Positions 8,559 to 16,221 of a DNA stretch of 64,000 bases are shown piece by piece. The DNA lies in the NCBI GenBank assembly GCA_023402175.1, contig JAEXCN010000327.1, forward strand, positions 8,851 to 72,850, read 5' to 3'. This DNA comes from Pseudomonadota bacterium. GTDB taxonomy: Bacteria; Myxococcota_A; Polyangia; Polyangiales; Polyangiaceae. Each line of letters opens with the position of its first letter. The first letter of the stretch is position 1. The notes under the pieces were generated by a model, which was given only the letters and a program-made list of their open reading frames with translations, searched no databases and was not told the DNA's origin. The translations under genes were made by a program, and so were the position numbers.

Positions 8559-9956
8559 ATGAGCCAGACCGAGACGGACCTCAAGGCATCGACGACCGAC
8601 ACGAGCGTGCTTGGCGCGCCCGCCAATGTGGTCAGCATCTCCAAGCTCGCCAATCACGTCGGCGAGACCGTGAGGGTGCGGGGCTGGCTCTACAACAAGC
8701 GCTCGAGCGGCAAGCTGCACTTCCTCGAGGTCCGCGACGGAAGCGGCATCGTCCAGGCCGTCGTCTTCAAGGGCAACGTCACGCCCGAGCTCTTCGCCGC
8801 TGCCGATCACATCCAGCAGGAGTCGAGCATCGAGGTCGAAGGCCTCGTGAAGGAGCACGGCAAGATCAAGGGGACCTACGAGCTCGACGCGAAGGACGTG
8901 AAGGTCGTCGCGCCCACCGCTCGCGAGTACCCGATCTCGCCGAAGGAGCACGGCACCGACTTCCTCATGGACAACCGCCACCTCTGGCTGAGGTCGAAGC
9001 GGCAGCACGCGATCATGCGCGTCCGCCACGCGATCATCAAAGCGGTGCGCGATTTCTTCGATGAGAACGACTTCACGCTCGTCGACGCGCCGATCTTCAC
9101 GCCGAACGCGTGTGAAGGAACCTCGACGCTCTTCCAGACCGACTACCACGGCGATCCCGCGTACCTCACGCAGTCCGGCCAGCTCTACATGGAGGCTGCG
9201 GCGGCGGCGTTCGGGAAGGCCTACTGTTTCGGGCCGACGTTCCGCGCCGAGAAGTCGAAGACGCGCCGCCACCTCGCCGAGTTCTGGATGGTCGAGCCGG
9301 AGGTCGCGTACATGGACCTCGCCGGGGACATGGTCCTCGCCGAGCAGTTCCTGAGCTTCATCGTCGCGCGCGTGCTCGAGACGCGCCGCAAGGAGCTCGA
9401 CATCCTCGCGAGCGAGAAGCGCGCCGACGATCCCGAGTGGTGGACGCGCCACATGAAGATGCTCGAGAACTGCAAGCCGCCGTTCCCGCGCATCACGTAT
9501 CACGAGGCGATCGACATCCTGCAGAAGGGCGGCCACGCGGACGCGAAGGTCGGCGACGACTTCGGCGGCGACGAGGAGACGACGATCTCGAAGCAGTTCG
9601 ATCGCCCGGTGATCGTGCATCGCTACCCGATCGACCTGAAGGCGTTCTACTTCGCGCGCGATCCGAACAACCCGCAGCTCGCCCTCAACATGGACGTGCT
9701 CGCCCCGGAGGGTTACGGCGAGATCATCGGCGGCGGTGAGCGCGAGGCGGATCTTGCTCGTCTCGAGAGCGCCATCACCGAGCACAAGCTCCCGCGCGAA
9801 GCCTTCGAGTGGTACCTCGACATCCGCCGCTACGGCTCGTTCCCGCACGCCGGGTTCGGCCTCGGCATCGAGCGGACGGTCTCCTGGATCTGCGGCCTGT
9901 CGCACGTCCGTGAGACGATCCCGTTCCCGCGCATGCTGAACCGCCTCGCGCCCTGA
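8559..9956 (+). CDS. asnS: asparaginyl-tRNA synthetase
   Basis: 465 aa, the usual length for bacterial AsnRS, which charges tRNA-Asn with asparagine. An OB-fold anticodon-binding domain occupies residues ~25-125 (VRVRGWLYNKRSSGKLHFLEV), followed by the class II catalytic core: VDAPIFTPNACEGTSTLF, YLTQSGQLYMEAAAAAFGKAY, motif 2 around FRAEKSKTRRHLAEFWMVEPE, and motif 3 FGLGIERTVSWICGL. The C-terminus RETIPFPRML is characteristic of AsnRS/AspRS. A 25-residue Thr-rich extension precedes the OB fold; ATG 8559 is the first ATG and lies after AAAGCGCGAC. The gene-poor HNH island begins immediately downstream. Confidence 0.97.
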   Translation: MSQTETDLKASTTDTSVLGAPANVVSISKLANHVGETVRVRGWLYNKRSSGKLHFLEVRDGSGIVQAVVFKGNVTPELFAAADHIQQESSIEVEGLVKEHGKIKGTYELDAKDVKVVAPTAREYPISPKEHGTDFLMDNRHLWLRSKRQHAIMRVRHAIIKAVRDFFDENDFTLVDAPIFTPNACEGTSTLFQTDYHGDPAYLTQSGQLYMEAAAAAFGKAYCFGPTFRAEKSKTRRHLAEFWMVEPEVAYMDLAGDMVLAEQFLSFIVARVLETRRKELDILASEKRADDPEWWTRHMKMLENCKPPFPRITYHEAIDILQKGGHADAKVGDDFGGDEETTISKQFDRPVIVHRYPIDLKAFYFARDPNNPQLALNMDVLAPEGYGEIIGGGEREADLARLESAITEHKLPREAFEWYLDIRRYGSFPHAGFGLGIERTVSWICGLSHVRETIPFPRMLNRLAP

Positions 9957-10090
9957 CCCGCGCGAGCCCAAGCGGTCGAGACCCGGAGCCGATTCCGATC
10001 CGGGCCGCGCGACCTGATGCGACGAGATCGCAGCCGGACTCGCACGCCGCTGTCCGTGAGCTGGTCACTCATCGACGATGCCTCCATAGC

Positions 10091-10112
10091 TACTTCCGCT
10101 AGCCCAAGTACG
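10091..10112 (+). repeat. dyad motif copy A (TACTT-N10-AAGTA)
   Basis: First of four related 22-bp motifs in 2.8 kb. This copy reads TACTTCCGCTAGCCCAAGTA followed by CG. The outer arms TACTT/AAGTA are inverted repeats of each other. It differs from copy B at 3 of 22 positions. It lies upstream of the left arm and has no counterpart beyond the right arm. Confidence 0.6.
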
Positions 10113-10232
10113 TTCTGGGCTCGGTGGCGAGGGATTCCTGCCGAGCATCGTGGGTGCCAGGCGTCCCTCGCCTACGACGTGGTGCCTGTCCCCATTGCGG
10201 TCGGCAACGTCGGACGGAGAGTGAAAGGGCGC

Positions 10233-10830
10233 GAGAAGCAGCTGTCTGCTCGCAGTCTGAGCCGGTTAGGGAGGTGGTTCTGTGCGCGCCGCGACTTGCT
10301 CTTGCGCTCCGGCTTCGGGGCAACGCGGCTCGGGGCGAGGCGTTCGCTTGGCGGATCTCGCAAGGGCTTCAGTGCTCGGGCGCGGACGGTGCCTCGCGCC
10401 TCGGGAAGCTCGATGAGCTGGACGACCGATCCTTCGCCCGCGTGCTTCCCAGCGCCGGTGCTGACGACAACGACGAGCGGCTGTCACAGCGGTTGCAGCT
10501 CGAGAGTAGTTTGAGCTCTCGAGGCAACCGTGTGCCAGCCGCTCGTCGCTTCAAAGACGGTCTGTTCTTGCTCTGGAGGACCACTCAGCCTGCGGACTTC
10601 GAGCTCGGGAACGCTCGCGACGGGAGTGGCGCGCCGGCGCGCGACGTTGCGTGCCGCAGTCGGCGTCGGTTCGAGCAGCGGGTATTCGCGCGCGACTGCA
10701 GGGGCAGGAGCTCGCTCGATTCCGACGGCCGATGAGCGCATACCCAGGGCCGCGAGCACTGCAAATTTTCGCGAACGGGTCTCATGGGGAATGCATCAGC
10801 CTCCGTTACTTCCGATGTCCCAAGTACGTG
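10233..10830 (+). repeat. left arm of imperfect inverted duplication around HNH gene
   Basis: This segment is similar, after reverse-complementing, to about 12700-13204. Anchors seen by eye: GAGAAGCAGCTGTC at 10233-10246 matches 13191-13204 on the other strand, continuing into CGC(A/G)GTCTGAGC(C/G)GGT; the stretch from about 10715 (tccGACGGCCGA...GAGCGC...CCAGGGCCGCG...TTCGCGAAC) to the dyad motif at 10807-10828 matches 12809 down to 12701. In one frame both arms encode related but broken peptides (REKQLSARS...ARRDLLLRSGFG here, SEKQLSYSR...ARRDSLLRSGLG in the other). It is best read as a decayed duplicated sequence or element end. No transposase is recognisable. Confidence 0.65.
10807..10828 (+). 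repeat. dyad motif copy B (TACTT-N10-AAGTA)
   Basis: Reads TACTTCCGATGTCCCAAGTA followed by CG and terminates the left arm of the inverted duplication. Similarity to copy C extends outward on both sides (TGCATCAGC about 11 bases before it and a nearby GGGC after it). Confidence 0.65.
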
Positions 10831-11218
10831 CCGAATGGGCCGCGTGAAACGGCAGGCATCGCGAGGCCGTGTTCGGCCGGGATCATGTGGAGGTCGATGA
10901 GGTCGACCTGATCAACGTGGGCGACGAAGAGGGCGTGTTCTGGTGCCCATCGGTTGCAGGTCCAGATGCTTTTGGTCTCGCGGCCACTGCGTCGTCGCCC
11001 GTCGTGCGGTCCATGACGATTTTCGATTTTTCTATAGACAGGTTTTCGGACGCGCGGCACGCGGAACAACCGCCTGCGTTCGCCGACCAGGCGTGCGCGC
11101 GCGTATTCGCGTGCTGCGCGGGTTTCGGAGGCGGAAGTCCTCGCGAAGTGATTTGGTGCGCGATCGGTCGCGAGCGAGGCTATCCGGAGGGCGAAGATCG
11201 CGATGGTAGAACGGCATC

Positions 11219-12532
11219 ATGAAGAAGCTGGGGGAGCTCTCGAACGAGGAGCTGCTTGCGCAATTGCGCGGGCATCTCGGGAAGGGACACGTCTGGCAGG
11301 CGCGGCTGGTCGCCTATCTCGCCGAAGTCGACCACCGGCAGTTGTTCCTCGATCACGCGTGCCCATCGATGTGGGAGTTCTGTATTCGGAAGCTCGGCAT
11401 GAGCGAGAGCGAAGCGAATCTCCGAATCGCCGCCGGACGTGTGATTCGGCAGTTCCCGCGCGCTCGCGGCTACCTCGAAGAGGGGCGGATTCACCTCTGT
11501 GCCATCTACGCGCTTCGCAAGCACCTCACGGATAGCAATCACGAGGAGCTTCTTCGAGAAGCACTCGGCAGGACGACACGCGAGGTCGAGCAGATGGTCG
11601 CCGCGCGCTTCCCGAAGCCGGACGTGCGACCTCGCATCGAGCCCGTCGCACCGCAGGGGGCGCTGCCGATCGCAACGTCCGCGTCCGAGGGCGGGCGACA
11701 GTCTGGTGCAGGCGTCGCCTCTCCCGTCGCCGTTCCGGATGCCGTTCTCGACGCGGCATCGGCGACCGAACCGCGGCCGGTCGTCAGGCCGCTCTCGGCG
11801 ACGCGGTACCACGTCGAGCTCACCGTCTCGTCCGAGGTGAAGTCGAAGCTCGAACGCATCAAAGGCCTGATGCGCCACCGCAATCCGACGGGCGACCTCG
11901 AGACCATCATCGATGCTGCGCTCGACCTCCTCCTCGCGAAGCTCGAGAAGGAGCGGCTCGGCAAGTCGTCACGTCCGAGAGCGCCGGCGACGACGACCAA
12001 CACGGAGAGCACGGGCCAGAACGCGAACACCAACGCGAACACCAACGCGAACACCAACGCGAATGCGGACACGAAGAAGGCCACGCGGCCCGGGTACATC
12101 TCCAGGGAGACGCGGCGGCAGGTCTTTGCGCGGGACGGCGAGCAATGCACGTACCTCGATGCCGACGGCAATCGCTGCCCTGCGCGTGCGTATCTCGAGC
12201 TCGATCACATCCACCCGGCAGCTCTCGGAGGCAGCGATGCCGCCGAGAACATCAGAGTCCGATGCCGCGCGCACAACCAGCACTACGCCGAGCAGGTATT
12301 CGGTCGCCCATACGTTCAGGCGCGCATCCACTTGCGACGTCAGCGACGTCGAAAGTACGGAGCGGCGGCGGCGCCGACGGGATCGTTCGAAGTCGCGGCG
12401 AAGGGGCTGCGGTCCATGGGTTTCCGAGAGGCAGAAGTGAGCCGCGCCATCGCGATGCTCGCGTCGAAGCTCGATCACAACGGAGCGCCCATCGAAACCA
12501 TCATTCGCGAGGCGCTGCTGGTACTGACGTAG
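11219..12532 (+). CDS. HNH endonuclease-domain protein
   Basis: 437 aa. Residues 1-130 are helical (ELLAQLRGHLGKGHVWQARL, MWEFCIRKLGMSESEANLRI, ALRKHLTDSNHEELLREAL), as in the DUF222/13E12-like helical domain that precedes many HNH nucleases. A Pro/Ala-rich linker and a second helical segment follow; residues 268-281 are the tandem repeat NANTNANTNANTNA. Residues ~293-360 are the HNH domain: RQVFARDGEQCTY, CPARAYLELDHIHPAALGG, SDAAENIRVRCRAHNQHYA, with the DHIH, N and H needed for a beta-beta-alpha-metal site. The C-terminus (LRSMGFREAEVSRAIAMLA) looks like a RuvA-C/UBA-type helix bundle. These genes are present in many copies in some myxobacteria; the biological role is unknown. The gene sits between inverted degenerate repeats, which suggests mobility. 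Confidence 0.8.
   Translation: MKKLGELSNEELLAQLRGHLGKGHVWQARLVAYLAEVDHRQLFLDHACPSMWEFCIRKLGMSESEANLRIAAGRVIRQFPRARGYLEEGRIHLCAIYALRKHLTDSNHEELLREALGRTTREVEQMVAARFPKPDVRPRIEPVAPQGALPIATSASEGGRQSGAGVASPVAVPDAVLDAASATEPRPVVRPLSATRYHVELTVSSEVKSKLERIKGLMRHRNPTGDLETIIDAALDLLLAKLEKERLGKSSRPRAPATTTNTESTGQNANTNANTNANTNANADTKKATRPGYISRETRRQVFARDGEQCTYLDADGNRCPARAYLELDHIHPAALGGSDAAENIRVRCRAHNQHYAEQVFGRPYVQARIHLRRQRRRKYGAAAAPTGSFEVAAKGLRSMGFREAEVSRAIAMLASKLDHNGAPIETIIREALLVLT
12020..12063 (+). repeat. 12-bp tandem repeat inside HNH gene
   Basis: The unit AACGCGAACACC is repeated perfectly 3 times followed by a partial fourth copy; in frame it encodes Asn-Ala-Asn-Thr. It falls in the low-complexity linker just before the HNH domain, so copy number could vary without disturbing the frame. 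Confidence 0.9.
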
Positions 12533-12700
12533 TCACCTCGTAACACCTGGGCTGACCCGTTTCATTGGGCGGCGAGCGGCGCGGCTCGCTGCGAGCGCCG
12601 TCGCGTGTGGGCGGCGAAGGAATCGCTCGTCGCGCCGATCGACCGCATGTCCGCGCCGGTACGTCGCGATCACGGCGGTCATGACGAGCCCATACCGCAT

Positions 12701-12722
12701 CGTACTTGGGATATCGGAAGCA
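12701..12722 (-). repeat. dyad motif copy C
   Basis: On the minus strand this reads TGCTTCCGATATCCCAAGTA followed by CG, 20 of 22 identical to copy B. The central GATATC makes this copy the most symmetrical. It lies at the HNH-proximal end of the right arm, as copy B does in the left arm. Confidence 0.65.
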
Positions 12723-12860
12723 AACGGCTGCTGATGCACTGCCGATGAGGAGGCCGGTTCGCGAATAGCTGCTCTACCCGCGGCCCTGGCTCCGCGCTCG
12801 TCGGCCGTCGGCGTCGAGGAGTTGCTGGCGGCAGGTTTCCCCCGCCGCGCATCCGCAGGC

Positions 12861-12882
12861 GAACTTGCGATGTCGGAAGTAG
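12861..12882 (-). repeat. dyad motif copy D (diverged)
   Basis: On the minus strand this reads TACTTCCGACATCGCAAGTT followed by CG, 18 of 22 identical to copy B. It lies inside the right arm at a place where the left arm has no clear counterpart. Confidence 0.45.
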
Positions 12883-13348
12883 CTGACGGAGAGATCGTCC
12901 AACGAAGACTTGCTCGCGTACCGCGGTGCGCGCGTCGGCCCGGCCTCTCGCTCCGTCAGGCGAACGGATGCGACGGTCGACGGCGGCCACTCTTGCGCCG
13001 GGGCACACTCGCCGGGTCGAGCGTCCGGCTCATCGAGGCTCCCGAAGGCGCGAGCCACCGCGCTCGCCGCACTGGCTTGCTCCACAGAGCGAACGCCTCG
13101 ATCCGTACCAAGCCTTCGCCCAAGCCAGAGCGCAACAGCGAGTCACGCCGCGCACGGATCGCCTGCATGACCCGCTCAGACCGCGAGTACGACAGCTGCT
13201 TCTCACTCCTTTTCGCTCCGCGGGCCACTTGGAACCACAAGAGGGAACAGGGATCGGCGGTGCGGGCGATCTGGCCGTCCGCGAAGAGGCAGTCGCAAAC
13301 GCCCCGGTCGAGTCGTGGCGCCGTGCTGCCGGATCGTCCTGGTCGACT

Positions 13349-13861
13349 TCAGAGGCCCAGCATGAGCGCGAGATAGGTGGCGCGTTCAGAGGCCGGAAGG
13401 TCGCTCCACTTCTCCGGGAGTCGAATGGCGGCGGGTGCGCCTCCACAACGATATCCGCGGTACGTCGCGTCCGCGGCGCGCGTCAGGTCGTAGCCGCAGC
13501 TCCCGACGCGAACGAGGAGGCGATCGTTCGTGAGCTCGATCTCCTCCCTCGTCCCGCCGACGATGCCGCGCGCGCTGAGGACACCGTCGCGCTCGTCGAC
13601 GTGCATGTCGAGCGGTCGTGCGTCGATGATGCCGGTCACGCGCGTCGGGGATAGCCGCGCGTTGATCTGGGCGCCGCGCCACGTCCCGCGGAGCTCGTCG
13701 CCGAAGCGCTCGACGTTCGTGTCCGGGGCCTGAGCACGGCCGTTCTCGATCTGGACCGTGCTCACGTCCGCTGCCGAGGTCACGACGAGATCGCTCGGCG
13801 AGCGGGCGCGCGCGCAGCTCGAGCTCATGATGACTAGCAGCACGACGAGCGTTCTCCTCAT
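13349..13861 (-). CDS. small putative lipoprotein, 170 aa
   Basis: Not recognised. From ATG 13861 the protein begins MRRTLVVLLVIMSSSCARAR, a secretion signal with a possible but non-ideal lipobox (SSSC, Cys16). The mature part is beta-rich with alternating charged strands (DELRGTWRGAQINARLSP, GIIDARPLDMHVDERDGVL, EIELTNDRLLVRVGSCGYDL) and a Cys pair (CGYDL...YRCGG) that may form a disulfide. It ends LPASERATYLALMLGL. An upstream in-frame ATG at 13915 would add 18 residues before the signal and is less likely. It is followed by the gene-poor island and has no operon partner. Confidence 0.6.
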   Translation of the reverse strand: MRRTLVVLLVIMSSSCARARSPSDLVVTSAADVSTVQIENGRAQAPDTNVERFGDELRGTWRGAQINARLSPTRVTGIIDARPLDMHVDERDGVLSARGIVGGTREEIELTNDRLLVRVGSCGYDLTRAADATYRGYRCGGAPAAIRLPEKWSDLPASERATYLALMLGL

Positions 13862-13973
13862 GCCAGTGGCGTACGTCCTCGAGGATGGACCGTCAACGAG
13901 GCGCATCACGCCCATAGGCGCAGCACGCCCTCAGGCGCCGCACGTCCAGGGCAGATCACGCGAACTACGCTCG

Positions 13974-15503
13974 TCAGGCGCCGCGTGCGAGATCCATGTA
14001 GAGCGCACGATACGCATCCGCCGACGCGGACCATGAAAAGGCGTTCGAGCGATTCATCGCGCGCACGATGGCGCGACCGAGCGCGGGGGCGTCGGCGTAG
14101 AGACGCAGCGCCGCATGGCAGGCGTCGTGCAGCGGCTCGATCGCGGCACGGCGGGCGATGATGCCCGTCCCTGTCTCGGCGGCGGGAGCGATGCGGGCGC
14201 CGCTCACGATGGGCTCCACCGTGTCGTGCAGGCCGCCGACGTCGGTCACGACCGGGATCGAGCCGTACCGCATCGCATACATCTGCGTGAGGCCGCACGG
14301 CTCGAATCGAGACGGGATGACGAAGAAGTCGGAGCCCGCGTAGACGCGCCGCGAGAGGGCCGCGTCGAACGCGATGCGCACGCCGACGCGACCGGGATGG
14401 CTCGCGGCGAGGTACATGAGCTGCTCTTCGAGGTGCCGATCACCTTGCCCCACGATCGCGAAGCGTGCGCCGCGGTCGACGAGCTCCGGGATCAGCGGGA
14501 CGAGGAGATCGATCCCTTTCTGCCACGAGAGCCGCGAGACGATCCCGAAGAGTGGACCGCCCCGCCCTTCCCGGTCGTGCGGCAACACGTCGAGGCCGAG
14601 CTCCTTCACGAGCGCCCCCTTGTCGGAGGCGCGCTGCTCCTTCGCGGTGCTCTCGTCGTAGCGCGCCGCGAGCGTCGGGTCCGTCCGTGGGTTCCATCGC
14701 GCGAGATCGATCCCGTTCACGATCCCGACGAGCTTTTGCGCGTGGGCGCGGAGATGCAGGTCGAGACCGAACCCGCCTTCCGGCGTGAGGATCTCGCGCG
14801 CGTAGGTCGGGCTCACGGTCGTGATCCGATCGGCGTGAGCGGTCGCGCCCTTCATCAGGTTCACCTGCCCCTCGTGCCAGAGGTATTCGGGTCGGAACGC
14901 CTCGCGCGGAAGATGGAGCCGGTCGAGCGAGCCCTCGTCGAGCACTCCCTGGAACTGGAGGTTGTGGATGGTGAACACCGACGGCGTGTGCGCCCACCGA
15001 GGGCCCATCACGAGGCGGGCATAGAGCACGGCGAACGTGGCGTGCCAGTCGTGCGCGTGGATGACGTCCGGTCCGCCGGGCCAGATCCGCGCGGCGATCT
15101 CGAGGCCGCCGCGCGACATCACGGCGAATCGAAGCGCGTTGTCTCCGAAGGCGCCGTATTGATCGCTGTAGATCCCCGCACGCCCGTAGAGCCCGTCGTC
15201 TTCGAGGAGGCAGATGCGGCGCTCGCCGCCGGATGGGAAACGGACGGGATCGACCTCGAGGACGCGCAGCATGCGCACGTCGCCGGGGCCCCATCCCCAG
15301 CGTGCCTCGACGAGCTCCGGCCAGCGCGTCGTCCGCGCGGGCATCCGCGTGACGCCGTAGCGCGGTGTGACGACGACGACCTCCAGCCCGATCTCGGCAA
15401 GCGCCAGCGAGAGGGCTTCGACGACGTCGCCGAGCCCGCCTGTCCGCGCAAGCGACTCGACCTCCGAGGAGATCATGACGATTCGCAAAGGCGCTCGTGG
15501 CAA
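13974..15503 (-). CDS. glgA: glycogen synthase (ADP-glucose type)
   Basis: 509 aa, GT5 family, GT-B fold; it extends alpha-1,4-glucan from ADP-glucose. Seen: the N-terminal sugar-nucleotide loop LARTGGLGDVVEALSLALA (residues ~18-36), HAHDWHATFAVLYARL at ~150, a typical FTIHNLQFQGVLDEGSLDRL segment, GIVNGIDLARWNPRTDP at ~265, SRLSWQKGIDLLVPL at ~320, and the C-terminal donor site PSRFEPCGLTQMYAMRYG with the E-x7-E pattern. Oddity: the loop usually reads KTGGL; here the lysine is arginine (RTGGL), a conservative change at a residue implicated in ADP-glucose binding. The C-terminus is normal length. No other glycogen gene is nearby. Confidence 0.93.
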   Translation of the reverse strand: MPRAPLRIVMISSEVESLARTGGLGDVVEALSLALAEIGLEVVVVTPRYGVTRMPARTTRWPELVEARWGWGPGDVRMLRVLEVDPVRFPSGGERRICLLEDDGLYGRAGIYSDQYGAFGDNALRFAVMSRGGLEIAARIWPGGPDVIHAHDWHATFAVLYARLVMGPRWAHTPSVFTIHNLQFQGVLDEGSLDRLHLPREAFRPEYLWHEGQVNLMKGATAHADRITTVSPTYAREILTPEGGFGLDLHLRAHAQKLVGIVNGIDLARWNPRTDPTLAARYDESTAKEQRASDKGALVKELGLDVLPHDREGRGGPLFGIVSRLSWQKGIDLLVPLIPELVDRGARFAIVGQGDRHLEEQLMYLAASHPGRVGVRIAFDAALSRRVYAGSDFFVIPSRFEPCGLTQMYAMRYGSIPVVTDVGGLHDTVEPIVSGARIAPAAETGTGIIARRAAIEPLHDACHAALRLYADAPALGRAIVRAMNRSNAFSWSASADAYRALYMDLARGA

Positions 15504-15540
15504 GCGCCGACGATTCTGACACGAGCGCGCGCTCGTCCGG

Positions 15541-16221
15541 TCAACGGATCTGCAAGAGCTTGCGTCCGACGAGCGCTCCTGCGGCAGCGAGAAGCAGCGT
15601 CGGCAGCACGTGCGCTTCCATGCAGTGCAGCGCCGCAGCGTGCGGGCAGCGAAGATACGCCATCATCGCCGTCCACGTGCCTGCCGCCATTCCGAGCGCC
15701 GCGCCGGTCAGCATCGGATGCACGGGATCGGTCCCGCGACGCGGGAGGAGAAGGACCGCGAACGGCAGCATTCCTTGGAGGATCGTCAGCAGGCCACACG
15801 ACAGGTGACTCGCGGACGGAACGTCTTCCGCGCCATGCCCGGGCCAGAGCGCAGCCGCCGCGAGGGCGACGATCGCGAGGGCGGGCGCACCGAGCGCGGC
15901 ACCGAGCACGAGGACGTGACGGGGACGGCCCAGCATCGAGCCGCGGGCACGCGCGGACACACGCGTGAGGACGAGCGCAGCGACGAGCCCGAGGCCCGCA
16001 GTGAAGGCCACGAGCTCGACCGGTCGAGCGCCGAGTCTGAGTCCGCCCGTCGCGAAGAAGAGCGCCGCGGTCGCGAGCACGCCGCCGGCGGCGACGAGCG
16101 CCGTCTTCGTCCGGTGCTCGCGCCGCGTCGGTGAAGGCGCACGCGCGACCTCTGCAAGGACACGCGCCCGCAGATCGGCGGGAAGGCGGGAAGGCGTCGG
16201 GCGACGCTCGCTCGCGCTCAT
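15541..16221 (-). CDS. NrsF-like (DUF1109) anti-sigma factor
   Basis: 226 aa integral membrane protein with a ~40-residue cytoplasmic N-terminus (RLPADLRARVLAEVARAPSP) and six predicted hydrophobic segments (for example TALVAAGGVLATAALFFATG, HVLVLGAALGAPALAIVALA, GAALGMAAGTWTAMMAYL, VLPTLLLAAAGALVGRKLL). The conserved HLSC and CPHAAALHCMEAHVLP cysteine/histidine features match the NrsF/DUF1109 family, membrane regulators that inhibit a partner ECF sigma. Its ATG overlaps the TGA of the upstream sigma gene by 4 bp, so the pair is translationally coupled, which supports the anti-sigma assignment. Confidence 0.75.
   Translation of the reverse strand: MSASERRPTPSRLPADLRARVLAEVARAPSPTRREHRTKTALVAAGGVLATAALFFATGGLRLGARPVELVAFTAGLGLVAALVLTRVSARARGSMLGRPRHVLVLGAALGAPALAIVALAAAALWPGHGAEDVPSASHLSCGLLTILQGMLPFAVLLLPRRGTDPVHPMLTGAALGMAAGTWTAMMAYLRCPHAAALHCMEAHVLPTLLLAAAGALVGRKLLQIR

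Larger units (their letters stand above)
9957..11218. other. gene-poor region upstream of the HNH gene
   Basis: 1.26 kb with no convincing gene. Several ORFs of 60-200 codons exist on both strands, but none has a recognisable domain. The stretch contains the left degenerate repeat (about 10233-10830) and two copies of the TACTT-N10-AAGTA dyad motif. Just before the HNH gene, around 11015-11045, there is an AT-rich patch (gattttcgatttttctatag) unusual for this genome that could hold its promoter. Confidence 0.6.
12700..13204 (-). repeat. right arm of imperfect inverted duplication around HNH gene
   Basis: Reverse-complement partner of about 10233-10830. It is roughly 100 bp shorter than the left arm, so indels are present. 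Strongest matches: GACAGCTGCTTCTC at 13191-13204 (reverse of the left-arm start) and 12701-12809, which ends in dyad copy C. In the minus direction the coding remnant ARRDSLLRSGLG parallels ARRDLLLRSGFG of the left arm. The two arms bracket about 1.9 kb that contains the single HNH gene. Confidence 0.65.
12533..13348. other. gene-poor region downstream of the HNH gene
   Basis: About 0.8 kb with no supportable gene. It contains the right arm of the inverted duplication (about 12700-13204) and two minus-strand copies of the dyad motif (12701-12722 and 12861-12882). Short ORFs on both strands lack recognisable domains; some minus-strand ones are the broken counterparts of peptides encoded by the left arm. 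Confidence 0.6.

Noticed and set aside
6627..9971. A 1114-codon minus-strand frame covering asnS and the thioesterase
   Set aside because: Only the part up to 7829 has family motifs (MpaB-type oxygenase). The upstream part is antisense to asnS and the thioesterase, whose motifs are unambiguous, and high-GC DNA leaves long open antisense frames.
10806..11222. Overlapping ORFs on both strands just upstream of the HNH gene
   Set aside because: Neither has a recognisable domain, the stretch includes dyad copy B, and both strands are open, as expected by chance at this GC content.
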